A stretch of DNA of 64,000 nucleotides, from assembly GCA_019279435.1 (NCBI GenBank), contig JAAALK010000284.1:15505294-15569293 (forward strand), given 5' to 3'. Below the pieces are notes generated by a model. That model made no database searches. It was given only the letters and a program-made list of their open reading frames with translations, and was not told the DNA's origin. Made by a program: the position numbers and the translations under genes. Shown piece after piece: positions 9,633 to 21,199 of this stretch; the stretch's first letter is position 1, and the number at the start of each line of letters is the position of its first letter. This DNA comes from Zizania palustris. Lineage: Eukaryota > Streptophyta > Magnoliopsida > Poales > Poaceae.

Positions 9633-12400
9633 CTAGAAAGGATACACAACACCCAAATCCCCTCGTAAACGCTCAAAGGTAGACTGATCTAGGGGTTTGG
9701 TGAAAATGTCAGCCAACTGATGATGAGTATCAACATGAACAAGGTCAATGACACCTTTCTCATATTGATCCTGCAGAAAGTGAAAGCGCACATCAATGTG
9801 TTTGGTTTTTGAATGGAGACAAGGGTTTTTCCCTACACTAATAGCACTGGCTGCTGTCGCAAAACAGAGGAACTCTGGTAGGAAAGAACAACCCAAAATC
9901 TCGTAGAGTAGAAATCATCCAAACCAACTGTGAGCAGCAGCTACGTACTCAGCCTCAGTGGTCGAAAGAGCAACTCCAGATTGCTTTCGAGAAGACCAAG
10001 AAACAAGAGAACCAATAAACTGGCAAGTACCGGAAGTCGACTTGCGATCCAACCGGCACCCACCAAAGTCAGCGTTCGAAAAGCGAGATAAATCAAGAGA
10101 TGATGATGCTGAATAGTAAAGACCAAGATCAGGCGCATAGGTAAGATACCTGAAAATGCGCTTGACAGCATGCCGATGAGACGCGCGTGGTGAAGACTGG
10201 AAGCGCGCGCACAGTCCCACGGCAAACTGTATGTCTGGCCTCATCACCATCAAGTACAACAGCGAAACCGATCATCCCTCGAAACTCTCTCTCGTTGACC
10301 TTGACGCCACTCTCGTCCTTGTCCAGGCCCCCAGATGTTCCCATTGGGGTCATCTGAGGCTTCAGCTCTCCACCAAAGTCAAATTTTTTCAACATGTCCC
10401 GAGTGTACTTACCCTGGTGAATGAAGGTGTCGTCCTTGGTCTGCTTGATCTCGAGCCCTAAGAAGTACTTGAGCTCACCCATGAGGCTCATTTCAAACTC
10501 ACTGTGCATCTGCTCAGAAAACTTGGACACAAGATCATTAGTAGTACCGCCAAAGATAATATCGTCCACATAAATCTGAGCGACTAAAAAATCTGAAACA
10601 TCTCTAAGCAAGAAAAGAGTTTTATCCACAGAACCCATCACAAAGCCCTTCCCCAACAAAAACTGCTTCAACCGGTCATACCAAGCCCTAGGGGCTTGCT
10701 TCAACCCGTATAAAGCTTTTTGCAACTTAAAAACATGTCGAGGAAACTTGGAGTTCTCAAAACCGGGGAGCTGCCTAACATAAACCTCCTCCTCTATGTA
10801 TCCGTTCAGAAAAGCACTCTTGACGTCCATTTGAAAAAGCTTAAAACCCTTCGAAGCGGCAAAAGCTAAAAGAATGCCAATGGACTCAAGACGGGCAACA
10901 TGAGCGAAGGTTTCTTCAAAGTTAATACCTTCCTTATGGCAAAAACCCTGGGAAACTAGTCGAGCTTTGTTGCGCACCACAACCCCATCTTCACCTTGCT
11001 TGTTCTTGAACACCCACTTGGTGCCTATGGGGTTGCATCCGGGTGGCAGCTCAACTAGTGTCCAAACCCGATTGCAGACAAAATTCTCAAGCTCTTCTTG
11101 CATGACATTAATCCAGTTCGAGTCAGAAAGAGCATGAGAAACGTCTCTGGGCTCAAAAGATGCAACAAAAGAAGATTCGGCAAACACAACAAGAGAGTCA
11201 ATAGACGAACGCATAGTCCTTTCAGACATATCACCGATGATGAGCTCTGAGGGGTGATCACGCTGAACTGCTCGGGATCCCTGGTGATCTGAAGTCACCT
11301 CACCGAAGTCAGCAGTTGACACCTATGGACTTGACTAAGGGGGCTCGATCGAAGTGGAAGAAGTGATCAGAGGTCCGCCCTCGTCCTTAGTCGAAGTCTC
11401 AGAAGGTGTGGGTTCTGCAGGCTGCGCAGAAGGCCCACCCTCATCAACAACTGGAGTGTCCTCATCTTCCTCGAAGATGGACTCTCCGAGCTCACCATCA
11501 CCAGAAGGCTCAAAAGGAGTCAAAGAAGGCAAGGACTCATCGAAAGAAATCTCACAAGTCTCGACAAGCTGCTTGGAGTCGAGGTTCCAAACACGGAAGT
11601 CTCGATAATGCAAAGCATAACCAAGAAAAACTTCATCCCAGCAACGAGACTCAAACTTGTCCAAATGCCCTCCCTTCTTGAGCACAAAGCACTTGCAGCC
11701 AAATGCTCGCAAGTGGCTCACCTTGGGCTGTCTGTCAAACCACAACTCGTATGAGGTCTTACCTAGGTAAGCTCTAAGAAAAATGCGGTTGGCCAGATAG
11801 CAAGCCTGTGTTCATGGCTTTAGCCCAAAAACGCCTAGGAGTCTTGTGCTCATCGAGCATCGTCCTGGCCATCTCGACTAGCGTGCGGTTTTTTTGTTCC
11901 ACAACACCGTTCTGTGGGGGAGTGTAAGGAGCAGAAAACTGATAGGTCAAGACCCTAATCACTACAGAAGCTGACGAACTAAGAGTTCTTGAACTCAGAG
12001 TCGTTGTCAGAGTGAATTGCTCGCATCCGACCATTGTTCTCATTCTTCAGCTTCAAAATCAGGTCATGAACAAAACGAAAAGTCTCATCCTTAGACTCCA
12101 AGATGAAAACCCACGAGAATCGAGAAAAATCGTCAACAATCACAAGCGCGTACCACTTCCCACCGACTGAGCGTACCCGAGCTGGACCTATAGTGTCCAT
12201 GTGTAACAGCTCGCCCGAATACGAAGTCATCACCTGAGTCAGGTGCGTGAGAAGCGGCAACCATTTTCCCGTGACGACAGGGATGGCAAACTAGATCCTT
12301 CTCCATCTTAAGCTTGGGCAATCCTTGGATGAGGTCCATAGAGCTCAACCTGACTAGCAGATCAAAACTCAAATGACCTAACCTCCTATGCCACTTCTAG
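9633..12400 (-). pseudogene. Copia A pol: integrase, RT and RNase H
   Basis: Polyprotein of a Ty1/copia element in several frames. Integrase parts run from about 12,370 to 11,774: LVCHPCRHGK zinc-binding Cys pair, LLHMDTIGPARVRS, a core Asp in SDNDSEFKN and PPQNGVVEQKNRTLVEMAR with the catalytic Glu. An acidic Ser/Pro/Glu linker lies at 11,745-11,335. The longest intact block (11,322-10,129) holds RT from TKWVFKNKQGEDG through FQMDVKSAFLNG, YGLKQAPRAWYDR and the active-site box IYVDDIIFGG. RNase H follows in other frames (ADFGGCRLDRKSTSGT, TTEAEYVAAA, SKTKHIDVRFHFL), ending in FTKPLDQSTFERLRGDLG. Breaks lie near 9,900, 10,260, 11,330, 11,760, 12,000 and 12,250. Reverse transcription and integration in cis are not possible from this copy. 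Confidence 0.9.
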
Positions 12401-12492
12401 AGCTCAGAGGAGGATCCAGCAATCAAACAACGAGAAGGGCCAAAAGAACAAGAGAAGTCAATCCAAAAAACCTTACCAAAAGGTAAGATCTG

Positions 12493-14101
12493 CTAAATCA
12501 AAGACCCTCTAGAATCAATCACAGAAGAACTGCCCTTCTTAAAATGAACCTCCAAACCATCCTCAAGAAGTTGCGAAACAAAAATCAAATTGAAGTTCAA
12601 ATTTCCAACCAAATCAACATTCTTCAAAGAGAAATGATCAGAGATGCGAATTGAGCCAATATCGTGTACCTTCCCTTGACCACTATTCCCGAATGTGATG
12701 TACTCTTTGGAGCTCGGGGAAGTGAGACTGGAGAACCATCTGCGATGTCCCGTCATGTGGCAAGAGCATCCTGAGTCCATGATCCAAACGTCCTCCAGTC
12801 CCCGATCCTTTTCGTTGTCGTCGTCATCAGAGTCATCGGAGGAGCCCTTCTCTTCCTTATCCCCAAGAGCCATTGAGCAGAAGCTCTTGCGGGATCTTCG
12901 GCGCTGATGTGAGCGGCTCTTCAGTCTGTCCCCAAAGGCCATGAAGCAAAGGCCCGCCGGATCGTCCTTGTCCTTCCCCTTCCTAATGATGATCTCCTCA
13001 TCGCTTGAGCTCGATGAAGAGGAAGAAGACGTAGACCGCTTGGAGTAGCTCTTCTCCATCTCGGCGAAGAAGGCCTTGTTGCGCTTCTTGTTCTCTCGCC
13101 GGTAGTCCTTCAGGGCCTTTCTGAAGAATCTGGTGTTTGGCTTGCCCTTGTTGAAGGAGGAGCTGTCGTGCTTGCGGGAGTCGTGGAAGCCACCACCGGT
13201 GCCCTTCTTGTGACCATTGTGCTTGGGGCAGTCGGCGATGAAGTGTCCTGGGTCACCACACTCAAAGCACCAGGATTTTGTGCCGTGTCTTTTGAACATC
13301 CTTTTGTCATAAACACGACGCACCAGGTTGTTAAAAAGACACAAGTCATCATCTCCCAACGACTCAAGCTGGTCCTCAGTGATAGACATCAAAGAGAACC
13401 CAGCACAACTCACAGAGGAGGGGTTAGCAGATGGTGTAGCAAGGGCCAGAGACTTTGATCTAGAACCAGTGAGATTTGATCTCAACTGTTATAAACCTCG
13501 GTGGCCTTCAGTTTGCTAAACAACTCAGAAATAGGTCAAGGTATCATAAGATGTGCTCTCAATGATAGAGGATACCTTGATCTCCCAGATCTTAGGGTCC
13601 AAGGTATGGAGAACCTTGAGCGCCTGCTCATAATCTGAGACTAACTGAACACCCTCAGCCTTGTTGTCCCGAAGCTTGTTTATGATCGATTAAAAATGAC
13701 CAAACAACGCTTCAACAGATTCACTCGGCTTTTGTGTGAAGTTCTCATATTCACGCCGATAGGTATGATAGAGCCGAGCCTTGACCTGAGTTGTCCCCTC
13801 ATGGTGTGCCTGAAGGGTAGCCCAGATCTCTCTCGCAGTGGTGAGATGGCTCACATGCTCTAATTCAGTGGGACCTAAATAAGAAAACAAAATGTTCACA
13901 GTTTTGTTATTGTTCAGATGCTTGGGCGATGATACCAGGAGAATCGCGCATAGCAACTAGCAATATGACAAACGTAGCGTGAACACAAATGTCCGAGATG
14001 TCCGAGCTTTGGCTCATGAGATAGGCTCGCATGCGAGTCTTCCAATAATTATAGCCATAAGCTTCCAAGGACGGGACCTTTCCAGGTGACGTCATGATCA
14101 C
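12493..14101 (-). pseudogene. Copia A gag, nucleocapsid and protease
   Basis: The N-terminal capsid part (14,101-13,690) begins MTSPGKVPSLEAYGYNYW and carries the UBN2-type copia gag fold (IWATLQAHHEGTTQVKARL, SVEALFGHF). A frameshift and stops lie near 13,500-13,690. The next open frame (13,485-12,493) contains an intact zinc knuckle CFECGDPGHFIADC, basic and serine-rich segments, and then directly the copia protease start VWIMDSGCSCHMTGHRRW. In copia B about 490 further codons lie between the acidic SDDSDDD segment and that protease motif, so copy A is a gag-deletion form. An in-frame stop ends the frame near 12,493 before integrase. Intact knuckle and protease triad make this the better preserved nucleocapsid of the two copies. 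Confidence 0.87.
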
Positions 14102-14144
14102 TACTGGGGTTAGAACCGGTTAAGGTATGAAAAACCCCAACCAA

Positions 14145-14156
14145 GCTCTGATACCA
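14145..14156 (-). other. Copia A primer binding site (tRNA-iMet type)
   Basis: The minus strand reads TGGTATCAGAGC two bases inside the LTR, the classic site complementary to the 3' end of initiator tRNA-Met used by plant Ty1/copia elements. It fixes the element orientation and the LTR boundary. Confidence 0.95.
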
Positions 14157-14158
14157 CT

Positions 14159-16235
14159 TGTAGGACCGAAAGTAGCGACCAGAGGGGGGGTGAATGGGCG
14201 CCTAAAAAATTCTTTCGAATCAATGGCCTGCTCCCAATACCCAACGCACATCAAAAGACTTAGCAGGGAAAACAAAAACAGATTGCTAAAGCCTAAAAGT
14301 ATCTAGCCTAGAAACGACTGGTGTCCTAGTCAAAAGACACCAACACAGTGCTAATAGGCAGATAAACAAAGCATTCAAAACTATGGGCAGATCAAAGTTC
14401 ATCACAGCAATTCAAACTAAGTACAAGTGAAATAGATGAGGAGTTACTGTTTAAAGTTGTCTCCAGTAAGATACTTGGCGAAGCCTGCAACGTCGAAGCT
14501 TGTAGTGTCAAAGCCTGGTTCAAAGTGTCGAAGCCTGCTTCGCAGTGTCGAAGCCTACTTCGGAGTCCTTTGACGAAGTCTGACGAAGCCTGTCGTGGAA
14601 GTGCCGAAGGTTTGTGGAGTCTAGGCTAGTTCGAGTGTGACAGAATGCGAAGCATGCTTCGGAGCGAGGTGCCTTATGCGAAGTATGAAACTACTGAAGC
14701 CTACTTTGAAAAGTACACTTCGAAGCTATGATGCTTAACACAAGAAAAATCAACTTTGAAACAAAGCAGAGAACAATCGAAGCCTGTGACACAACCTTCG
14801 AAGTTGATGGCTTGAGGTATGACTACTGGAGTAGTGACCTTCGAAATACAGACCAACTCCGAATCAAAGTTTGTTGGTGCTCTCGCACAAGAAATCGAAG
14901 CCTAGAGACACACTTCGAATCACACACTTCAAACGCACAAACAGATCCACAGAAATGTCAACAAAAACCCCTCTGTAACACACTCCGAGCGAAGCCAACT
15001 AGAGAAACACGCTTCGAAGCTAACTTCGGAACCTGTCGAAGTATGCTTCGTAAGGTTGTCGAAGTATGTCAGAATAAAACTGTCAAATCAGTGCATACTT
15101 CGGAACAGAGTCCACACTTTAAGTTCTGATTTACTGAAAGCAGCAGAGTCTATGGAGAAGTCTGATCGGAGCCTGCTTCACAAAACAGAAGGACTTCGAG
15201 TAAAGTATGGGGCTCCGCTAGAAACAACAAGAAACATGCTACACCCTATCTTCTCGATCAAAAAGTCATGTCAAGAAAAAGCAAAGGCTAGAGAACTAGC
15301 ATATTGTAGCTACAGAAAATAGGTACTACTTGCTGCTACAGGAGCTCGCAAGAACTAGTACTCTCGGTACACAGAACTTAGTCTAAAAAACCCCGCATGC
15401 AGAAGCAACCAGAAGGCACACAAATTGAAATGAATATAAAAAGACGTCACACCTTGACGTTCTGTGAATCTGAGAGCAAGAATCACAAACATGGAAAACT
15501 CATGAAGAACAGGGATACTTGCAGTGGCGGCGCTCTCACGGGAGAAAACTGGAAGAAGCCAAAAAGTGACCCAAACTTTAGTGCTGGATTAAAGTGTATT
15601 ACAGAATGGGTAACCCTAACCCTAGGGATTGGGGTCCTATTTATAGGCAGCCCAATCAGCCTACAATATTCCATCAGACCCTTAAGGGTTTTACAGACGC
15701 TAAAAATAAAGGAAAAGACCAAACTGCCCTTTGGATATTTTTACAGACTCAACTGACTGACTGTGGGCCTAAGGACAAAATGGTAAACTCCTATTTACAG
15801 ATGACTAATCCGGAAGCTAAGCTTTCGTAGCGACTACGGCTTTCTTCAAGACAGTCCGATGCGAGATCAGCAGTTGTCAGTTTTGTGCAGAAACTGACAA
15901 ACGTCCACCGACTTTGCACCAGGTACCCGGATTGGGCTGGCCCGATTCCTGCAGCTCTCTCAGCCCGGCAATCACTCGCCGCCCGTGTACCTGAGTCAAT
16001 CCTGGTCAACAACCCAGTGGATCCTCTGCTGCTCCTAGCCCATGTACCCGAATTGGGCCAGCCCGACTTCACGGCCCCTCTGCCCGACAGTCGCTCGCTG
16101 CACGTTTACCTTGAGTCACACGCGGCCCAGACAAAGCAGGTTTTCTCTCTCTTCTTCAGTCCTCTTTGACTACAGTTGACAATGACTCATCACATCTGGA
16201 GCCATGAGGCTCACGCTCTTCAGCATGGCTCCTCA
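14159..16235 (-). repeat. Copia A 5' LTR (2,077 bp)
   Basis: Begins TGTAGGACCGAAAG and ends ATGGCTCCTCA on the plus strand, the same ends as the LTRs of copia B. A minus-strand TATA box (CTATAAATA) lies at about 15,638-15,646. The segment 14,480-15,200 is packed with CTTCG/CGAAG strings. The two internal open frames here (14,728-15,322) are repeats read as codons, not genes. Divergence from the B LTRs is considerable, including indels, so this is an older insertion. Confidence 0.9.
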
Positions 16236-16259
16236 GCAAGGAACATGCTGCCAAACGTC

Positions 16260-17145
16260 GTGCTGCCTATGGGCACCTAACGGCATTCCTTAGGGGTACC
16301 ATAAGACTATGAACTTCCGAGCACATCCCTACGGTGATGAGGGGCAACATAGATACAACACTTCCCGACCAGAGCAATATCAACAAGCCTCAATGCCTAA
16401 CCGGTACCCAATGTCGGGGCAACAAGAAGATGACTGGGTGAATCGATCATAGAAGTTATCAGAGATCAATTTAGACTGAAGCCCAAAGAGCATACGTACA
16501 TGTATCGGCGACCGTACCCAAAAATGTTCGACCGAGTACCACTTCCTGACCTGATTGAGCACATCAGTTGTTTCCTCGCCTAGTGTGGAGAGGCATCGGC
16601 CGATGAAGCACTGAGGGTCTGATTTTTTCCGCTTCTCCTATCAGGATCAACCTTCGCATGGTTTGTCTCACTGTCAGCAGACTCCATCAGAGGATGGGCA
16701 GATTTGGAGAAGACGTTTCACCAATATTTCTTCGCCGGCATTCAAGAGATGAAGCTCACCGAGTTGACAACCGTAAGGCAGAGGATGGATGAGTCGGTAC
16801 AAGATAATGTCTAGAGGTTCCTATACATACGGAGAAGATGCTACAGTTTGAGTCTCAGTGACACCCAATTGGTGGAGTTAGCGTTTCAGGGACTCTTGAA
16901 CCCAATTAAGGAGAGATTTTCATCACATGAGTTCAAGAGCCTCTCCCAACTAGTGCAAAGGGTATCGGCACATGAGAACCGATTACAAGAAGCAAAAAGA
17001 GACAGGTACCATAAAAAGGTGGCATATGCTTAGTTGTACCGTTCGAACTCCGACGAGAGTAGCAATTCAGATGCAAATGTAGATTTGGTCGAATGGTCTA
17101 GAAACAAGAAACAAGTCGTGATGAGGACATCACTAGCTCGGATAT
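16260..17145 (+). pseudogene. G2 gag, capsid part (degenerate)
   Basis: Capsid-type gag of a plant Ty3/gypsy element. The best preserved stretch (about 16,750-17,145) reads KLTELTTVR-type sequence followed by RRCYSLSLSDTQLVELAF and the segment around SQLVQRVSAHENRLQEAK, the Retrotrans_gag signature familiar in grasses. It then runs into a Ser/Asp linker (SNSDESSNSDANVDLVEWSR). Upstream, Gln/Arg/Tyr-rich codons (16,330-16,440) are the N-terminal linker. Stops at 16,456, 16,812 and 17,032 and at least one frameshift show that it is dead. The copia A LTR ends immediately upstream. Confidence 0.75.
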
Positions 17146-18075
17146 AACCATGCTTATACTTTACAATAAACAACCAAAGGTTCATTCATTCTATATTAGA
17201 TTTACATTTTATATATTTGAGCTAAGGATGCTACACCATGAGTTGACTTTGTTTTCAATTATAGAAATTCTTTCATGGATCAAGAGACTAAAAGAGCACA
17301 TCAAGAGCATGGTACATCATTGAAGTTGATTGGGGACCAAGTCAAGTCAATCCAAATATAATATACAACTTTGAGACGTCATTTTTGTGCCAATAAAAAG
17401 TGGAGATAAAGTTCTACATGTGTGGGATTCAGACTCGGACTACAGGAACAATACCAAATTCAAACGTGCATAACTTTTACATGGAAGCTCCAATTAGGAT
17501 GATTGTGGACTTTTTGGAAAGCTTGAGATGACCTCTTTCCAACAGATCTAGCTACACCTCCAGATTCCATCAGAGGATATTGCAATCATCAAATCAATGT
17601 GTGTTCCTTTCTCAGGATGAACCAATTAAGCACAGAATTTCTATTTTTTAGTCAATCTATTTTGGAAATAATTAGTCATTTCCATATATAATAAGTTTTC
17701 CAAAGTTTGGGAATGTCCCTAGGGCTATAAATAACCCTAGAGACTTCAGTTGTAAGGGGGTTTTGATTAGATAAAAGTTTAGCCAATTCTACTTGTCCGT
17801 GTAAACCCGTGATCGGTTAGATCGCCGGTTTCACGTTTCAGAACCCCAACTACCCTTTGTGCGTCTTTCATATCCAGAAATTGTAGTTGCTCCTTTATCT
17901 TGTTCTTGCCCATTCTTCGATTGCTTGCAGGAACAAGGTTGATCACCGATAAGATCAACAACCCTTGAAGATGGTGTATCGATCGCTAAGGCGCAACACA
18001 AATGTCTAGTACGGTTGTAGTCAGGTCATCAACGTCATCTCCTTCCAAACAAAATTATCTTATCTCCTCCTCTCA
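17121..18075 (+). repeat. Probable LTR-like insertion within G2 gag (borders uncertain)
   Basis: G2 gag homology stops at the VEWSRNKKQVV segment near 17,120 and resumes near 18,080 at the nucleocapsid. The intervening 950 bp is non-coding and has a promoter-like CTATAAATAACC at about 17,725 followed some 220 bp later by T-rich and CA-rich sequence, the layout of a plus-strand LTR. I could not find a convincing target duplication or matching TG/CA ends, so it may be a solo LTR or a larger rearranged fragment. Confidence 0.35.
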
Positions 18076-18079
18076 CAGA

Positions 18080-19223
18080 AAGATCGGGCCACCCTGCTCA
18101 CATCAAGTCGCATGCCCCTAGGTGAAACCGGCCGATAAAGAGGAAAAGTATGGCTTCGACATCAACAAGGACGATAAAATATTCGATTTGTTGCTCAATG
18201 AGAAGCAGCTTCACTTGTCACAGGTCACGTGATACTGCTTGCTGATGAACTAAAGAAGAGAAAGTATTGCAAATGACATAATTCCTCGTCGCATCACACT
18301 AATGAGTGCAAGGTGTTTCAGGCAGTAGATCTAATCGGCCGTAGAGCAAGGTCGAATCAAGTTTGACGATGGAAAAAAGCCAATGAACATCGACGGTGAT
18401 CCGTTCCCAGTTAACATGGTGCACGTGCATCACGCTGACGATCGGCGTACAAAAAGGAGCATGCGGACCAACAGTAGCATCACTTCTTCGGACCACATCG
18501 GGAAATACCACAGGAAGTCCGAGGAGAGGATGGACAATGAAGACAATCGTAACTACTCATGTTTCAACCCCCATTGGAACTGTGAATTCTTCACGCTTTG
18601 TTGGAATGAGGGGCTACATCTACCATCAATGGATGACTGCCCGGGTGTGGCACCAAAGGCAGGGCATAAGATGATCACCGACCATATAACATCAGGTCAA
18701 GGCCGCATGATCAAGAAGCTATCCACCGAAGGTTGTCCCCACCAAGGGTATAAGCGCTTGAGAGGCTCGGCCCCGTCAATGCTAAGGAAATCGGCCAGTC
18801 AGCTGACGATGACAAGATCACGCCAGAGAAGCTGCAATGGTGCCCTAGCAGGATTTCCACGAGGAACCAGAAGTGAAGGGTGCAACATTTGTGGCAAAGA
18901 GAACTGAAGGCACAAATGGGCAACAAGGAAGTCGATCGACCCCATAGAATCAAAAGTGAATGGCGACCGAAAGATAAGCCCGATCACGATGATAAGGACG
19001 CTGGGATAAACATGGTTTTATTCCTCCCTATAGAGTATCGGGCACCCTACGAGGACAACACAGATCATGCTGATACAATGGCTCAATTAGTATTGGCTCC
19101 ATATATAGAAGTTTTGGACAAACCAGAAGACCTTGAGCATCGGCATCTAAAACCCTTCTATATCAAAGGATTGGTTAATTAGAAGCTGATGTCCAAGATG
19201 ATGATAGACGAAGGGGCGACTGT
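18080..19223 (+). pseudogene. G2 nucleocapsid, linker and start of protease
   Basis: Contains KRKYCKWHNSSSHHTNECKV near 18,245-18,315, a zinc-knuckle-like CX2HX4-5HX4C. It continues with degenerate linker codons, a stretch resembling CPHQGYKRLRG, and the block INMVLFLPIEYRAPYED at about 19,005-19,060 that precedes protease in many grass Ty3/gypsy elements. The protease motif near 19,200 reads MMIDEGAT; the usual second residue after Asp is Gly, so a Gly to Glu change has occurred. Copia B is inserted three codons after this Asp. An in-frame TAG at about 19,180 and several frame changes confirm decay. Confidence 0.7.
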
Positions 19224-21187
19224 TGTAGGACCGAAAGTAGCGACCAGAGGGGGGTGAATGGGCGCCTTAAAAATTCTTTCGAATCAATGGCCTGTTCCCA
19301 AATACCCAACGCACCTCAAATGACTATCCAGCAGAAAATAAACAAAAGGCCTAAGTCTAAAGGTTTCTAACCTATAAGTAAATGATTATAACTGAGACTT
19401 ATTAAATAAGTGCAACTAGGCAGATGAACATGGTGTAACAGGCCTAAACTTCTCAATGAAATGATCTAAGTATGTGTAAGATGAAAAGAGAAGTTACTGT
19501 CCAAAATTTGTCTCCTGTTCGAAACTTGGCGAAGCCTCCTTCGCACGTCGAGGTCTGCTTCGGAGGTTGGTGACGGAGCCCTGCTTCGGAGGTCAGTTGC
19601 GAAGCATGTCGAAGATGCCGAAGGTGTTTGGTTCTAGTCTAGTTCGAAGTGGCAAGAAGCGAAGTATGCTTCGAAGCGAAGTATGACAAATGTCGGAGCC
19701 TGCTTCGAAGTGTGCACTTCGAAGACAAAACTTCGAACACAGCTTCGGACCGAATGCTTCGAAGCAAAACCTTCGAGCAGAAAGCTTCGAACACAACACG
19801 CACACACGGGCAACCTTCGAACAAAGAAGCGAAGTCTGTCACACGACAGAAAACCAAGTCCGAAGCCTAGACTCTACCTCCGAAAAGAGCAAGCTTCGAA
19901 AAGAGAAGCGAAGGGTGACACGCCACACAAAAGTCAGTGCGAGGCCTAGCAGAACTATAAGCTTCGAACCCAACTTCGAAATCTATCGAGGTATGGACTT
20001 CGAACAGCTAGAGCCGAAGCCCCTTCGCACTGTCGTTCGAAGTATGCGATGCTGTTCTTTCTGAAAAATACTTCGAAGCTTAGCCACACAGAACGCACAC
20101 CGAAGATCGAAGATCGAGCGAAGCCTTCGAAGATATTAGATCGAAGCCTGCCTCACGGAGCTGAGGGCTTCAAACAGAAAAGGTTGGCTTCGCCAGAAAC
20201 AGTCAGAAAAGGTACTCAGAGCTGACACCCTCGATCAAAAAGCTGCGCAATAGAAGGAGAAAAGCTGGCACAGAACACTGTAGCTACAGGGAAGTAGTAC
20301 TACTTGCAACAGCAAGAACTAGTACTCTGTTCGTGAAGAACAGAAGCAAAAGAGAAGCTTCTGCTCACGAAATAAATTCAGGCTGCCTGTAACCGAAGCA
20401 TTAACTCCCCAAACCAAACAATGTGTACCGAAAGAAATCAACAGAGACCAAGGCTTTAATGCATCCAAAAGATTAGAACAAATCCAAGGCAAAAATGGAG
20501 CAAGTAAGAACCTGGCGGCGCACACAGGAGAGAGAACGTGAGAGACAAAATGACCCAATAGAGTGGATTTGATTTCAGCCAAAAGGGTAGTCCAAACCCT
20601 AGGGATTGGGGTCCTATTTATAGGCTCCCAACACTAGGAATATTCTACCAGCCCCTTAGGGTTTTTACAGACGCAATAATAAATGAAAAGACTTTACTGC
20701 CCTTAGGAATTTTTACAGACACGACTGACTGACTGTGGGCCTAGAGTTACAGATGACTTATCCGGAAGCTCAGCTTTCGTAGCGACTACGGCTTCTCTTC
20801 TGGACAGTCGGATACAGAATCAACGGTTGTCAGTTTTACGCCGAAACTGACAAAGCCTCCACCGGCTTTGCACCAGGTACCCGGATTGGGCCGGCCCGAC
20901 TCCGCAGCTCTCTCTGCCCGGCAATCGCTCACCGCCCGTGTACCTGAGTCAGTCCTGGTCAACAGCCCAGTGGGTCTTCTACTGCTTCTGGCCCATGCAC
21001 CCGGATTGGGCCAGCCCGACTTCGCAGCCTCCTCTGCCCGACAGTCGCTCGCTGCCCGTGTACCTGAGTCACACGCGGCCCATGAAACAGCAGATCTCCT
21101 TTCTTCTTCAGTCCTCTTTGACTATCGTTGACAATGACTCATCACTTCTGGAGCCATGAGGCCCACGCTATTCAGCATGGCTCCTCA
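19224..21187 (-). repeat. Copia B 3' LTR (1,964 bp)
   Basis: Begins TGTAGGACCG and ends GGCTCCTCA on the plus strand. Bases 19,520-20,180 contain dozens of TTCGAAG/CTTCG strings. The minus-strand TATA box is intact here (CTATAAATA at 20,615-20,623). Near-identical to 28,487-30,449. Confidence 0.96.
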
Positions 21188-21199
21188 ATCTCCCCCTTG
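21188..21199 (-). other. Copia B polypurine tract
   Basis: The minus strand reads CAAGGGGGAGAT directly before the 3' LTR, the usual primer for plus-strand DNA synthesis in plant copia elements. Further AAGGGGGAG-like runs on the same strand lie at about 21,427-21,437, 21,460-21,470 and 21,510-21,520. Confidence 0.88.

Larger units (their letters stand above)
8961..16235 (-). mobile_element. Sirevirus-like Ty1/copia retrotransposon, copy A (3' LTR off window)
   Basis: Minus-strand copia element. The 5' LTR lies at 14,159-16,235, the tRNA-iMet-type primer site at 14,145-14,156, gag at 14,101 to about 12,900, pol down to 9,633, and 3' untranslated sequence to 8,961, where G1 is inserted. The integrase-before-RT order is diagnostic of Ty1/copia. 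Copy A aligns with copia B along the internal region but lacks about 1.47 kb of the extended gag found in B at about 25,672-27,147. Its LTR flank at 16,236 enters G2 gag with GCAAG as the predicted target duplication, which cannot be checked because the other end is outside the window. Confidence 0.9.

Noticed and set aside
19649..20064. Overlapping frames full of FEAKP/RSKTFEQ-like repeats in the copia LTRs (also 28,857-29,328 and 14,728-15,322)
   Set aside because: These are TTCGAA/CGAAG repeats translated in three frames inside LTRs; no gene evidence.
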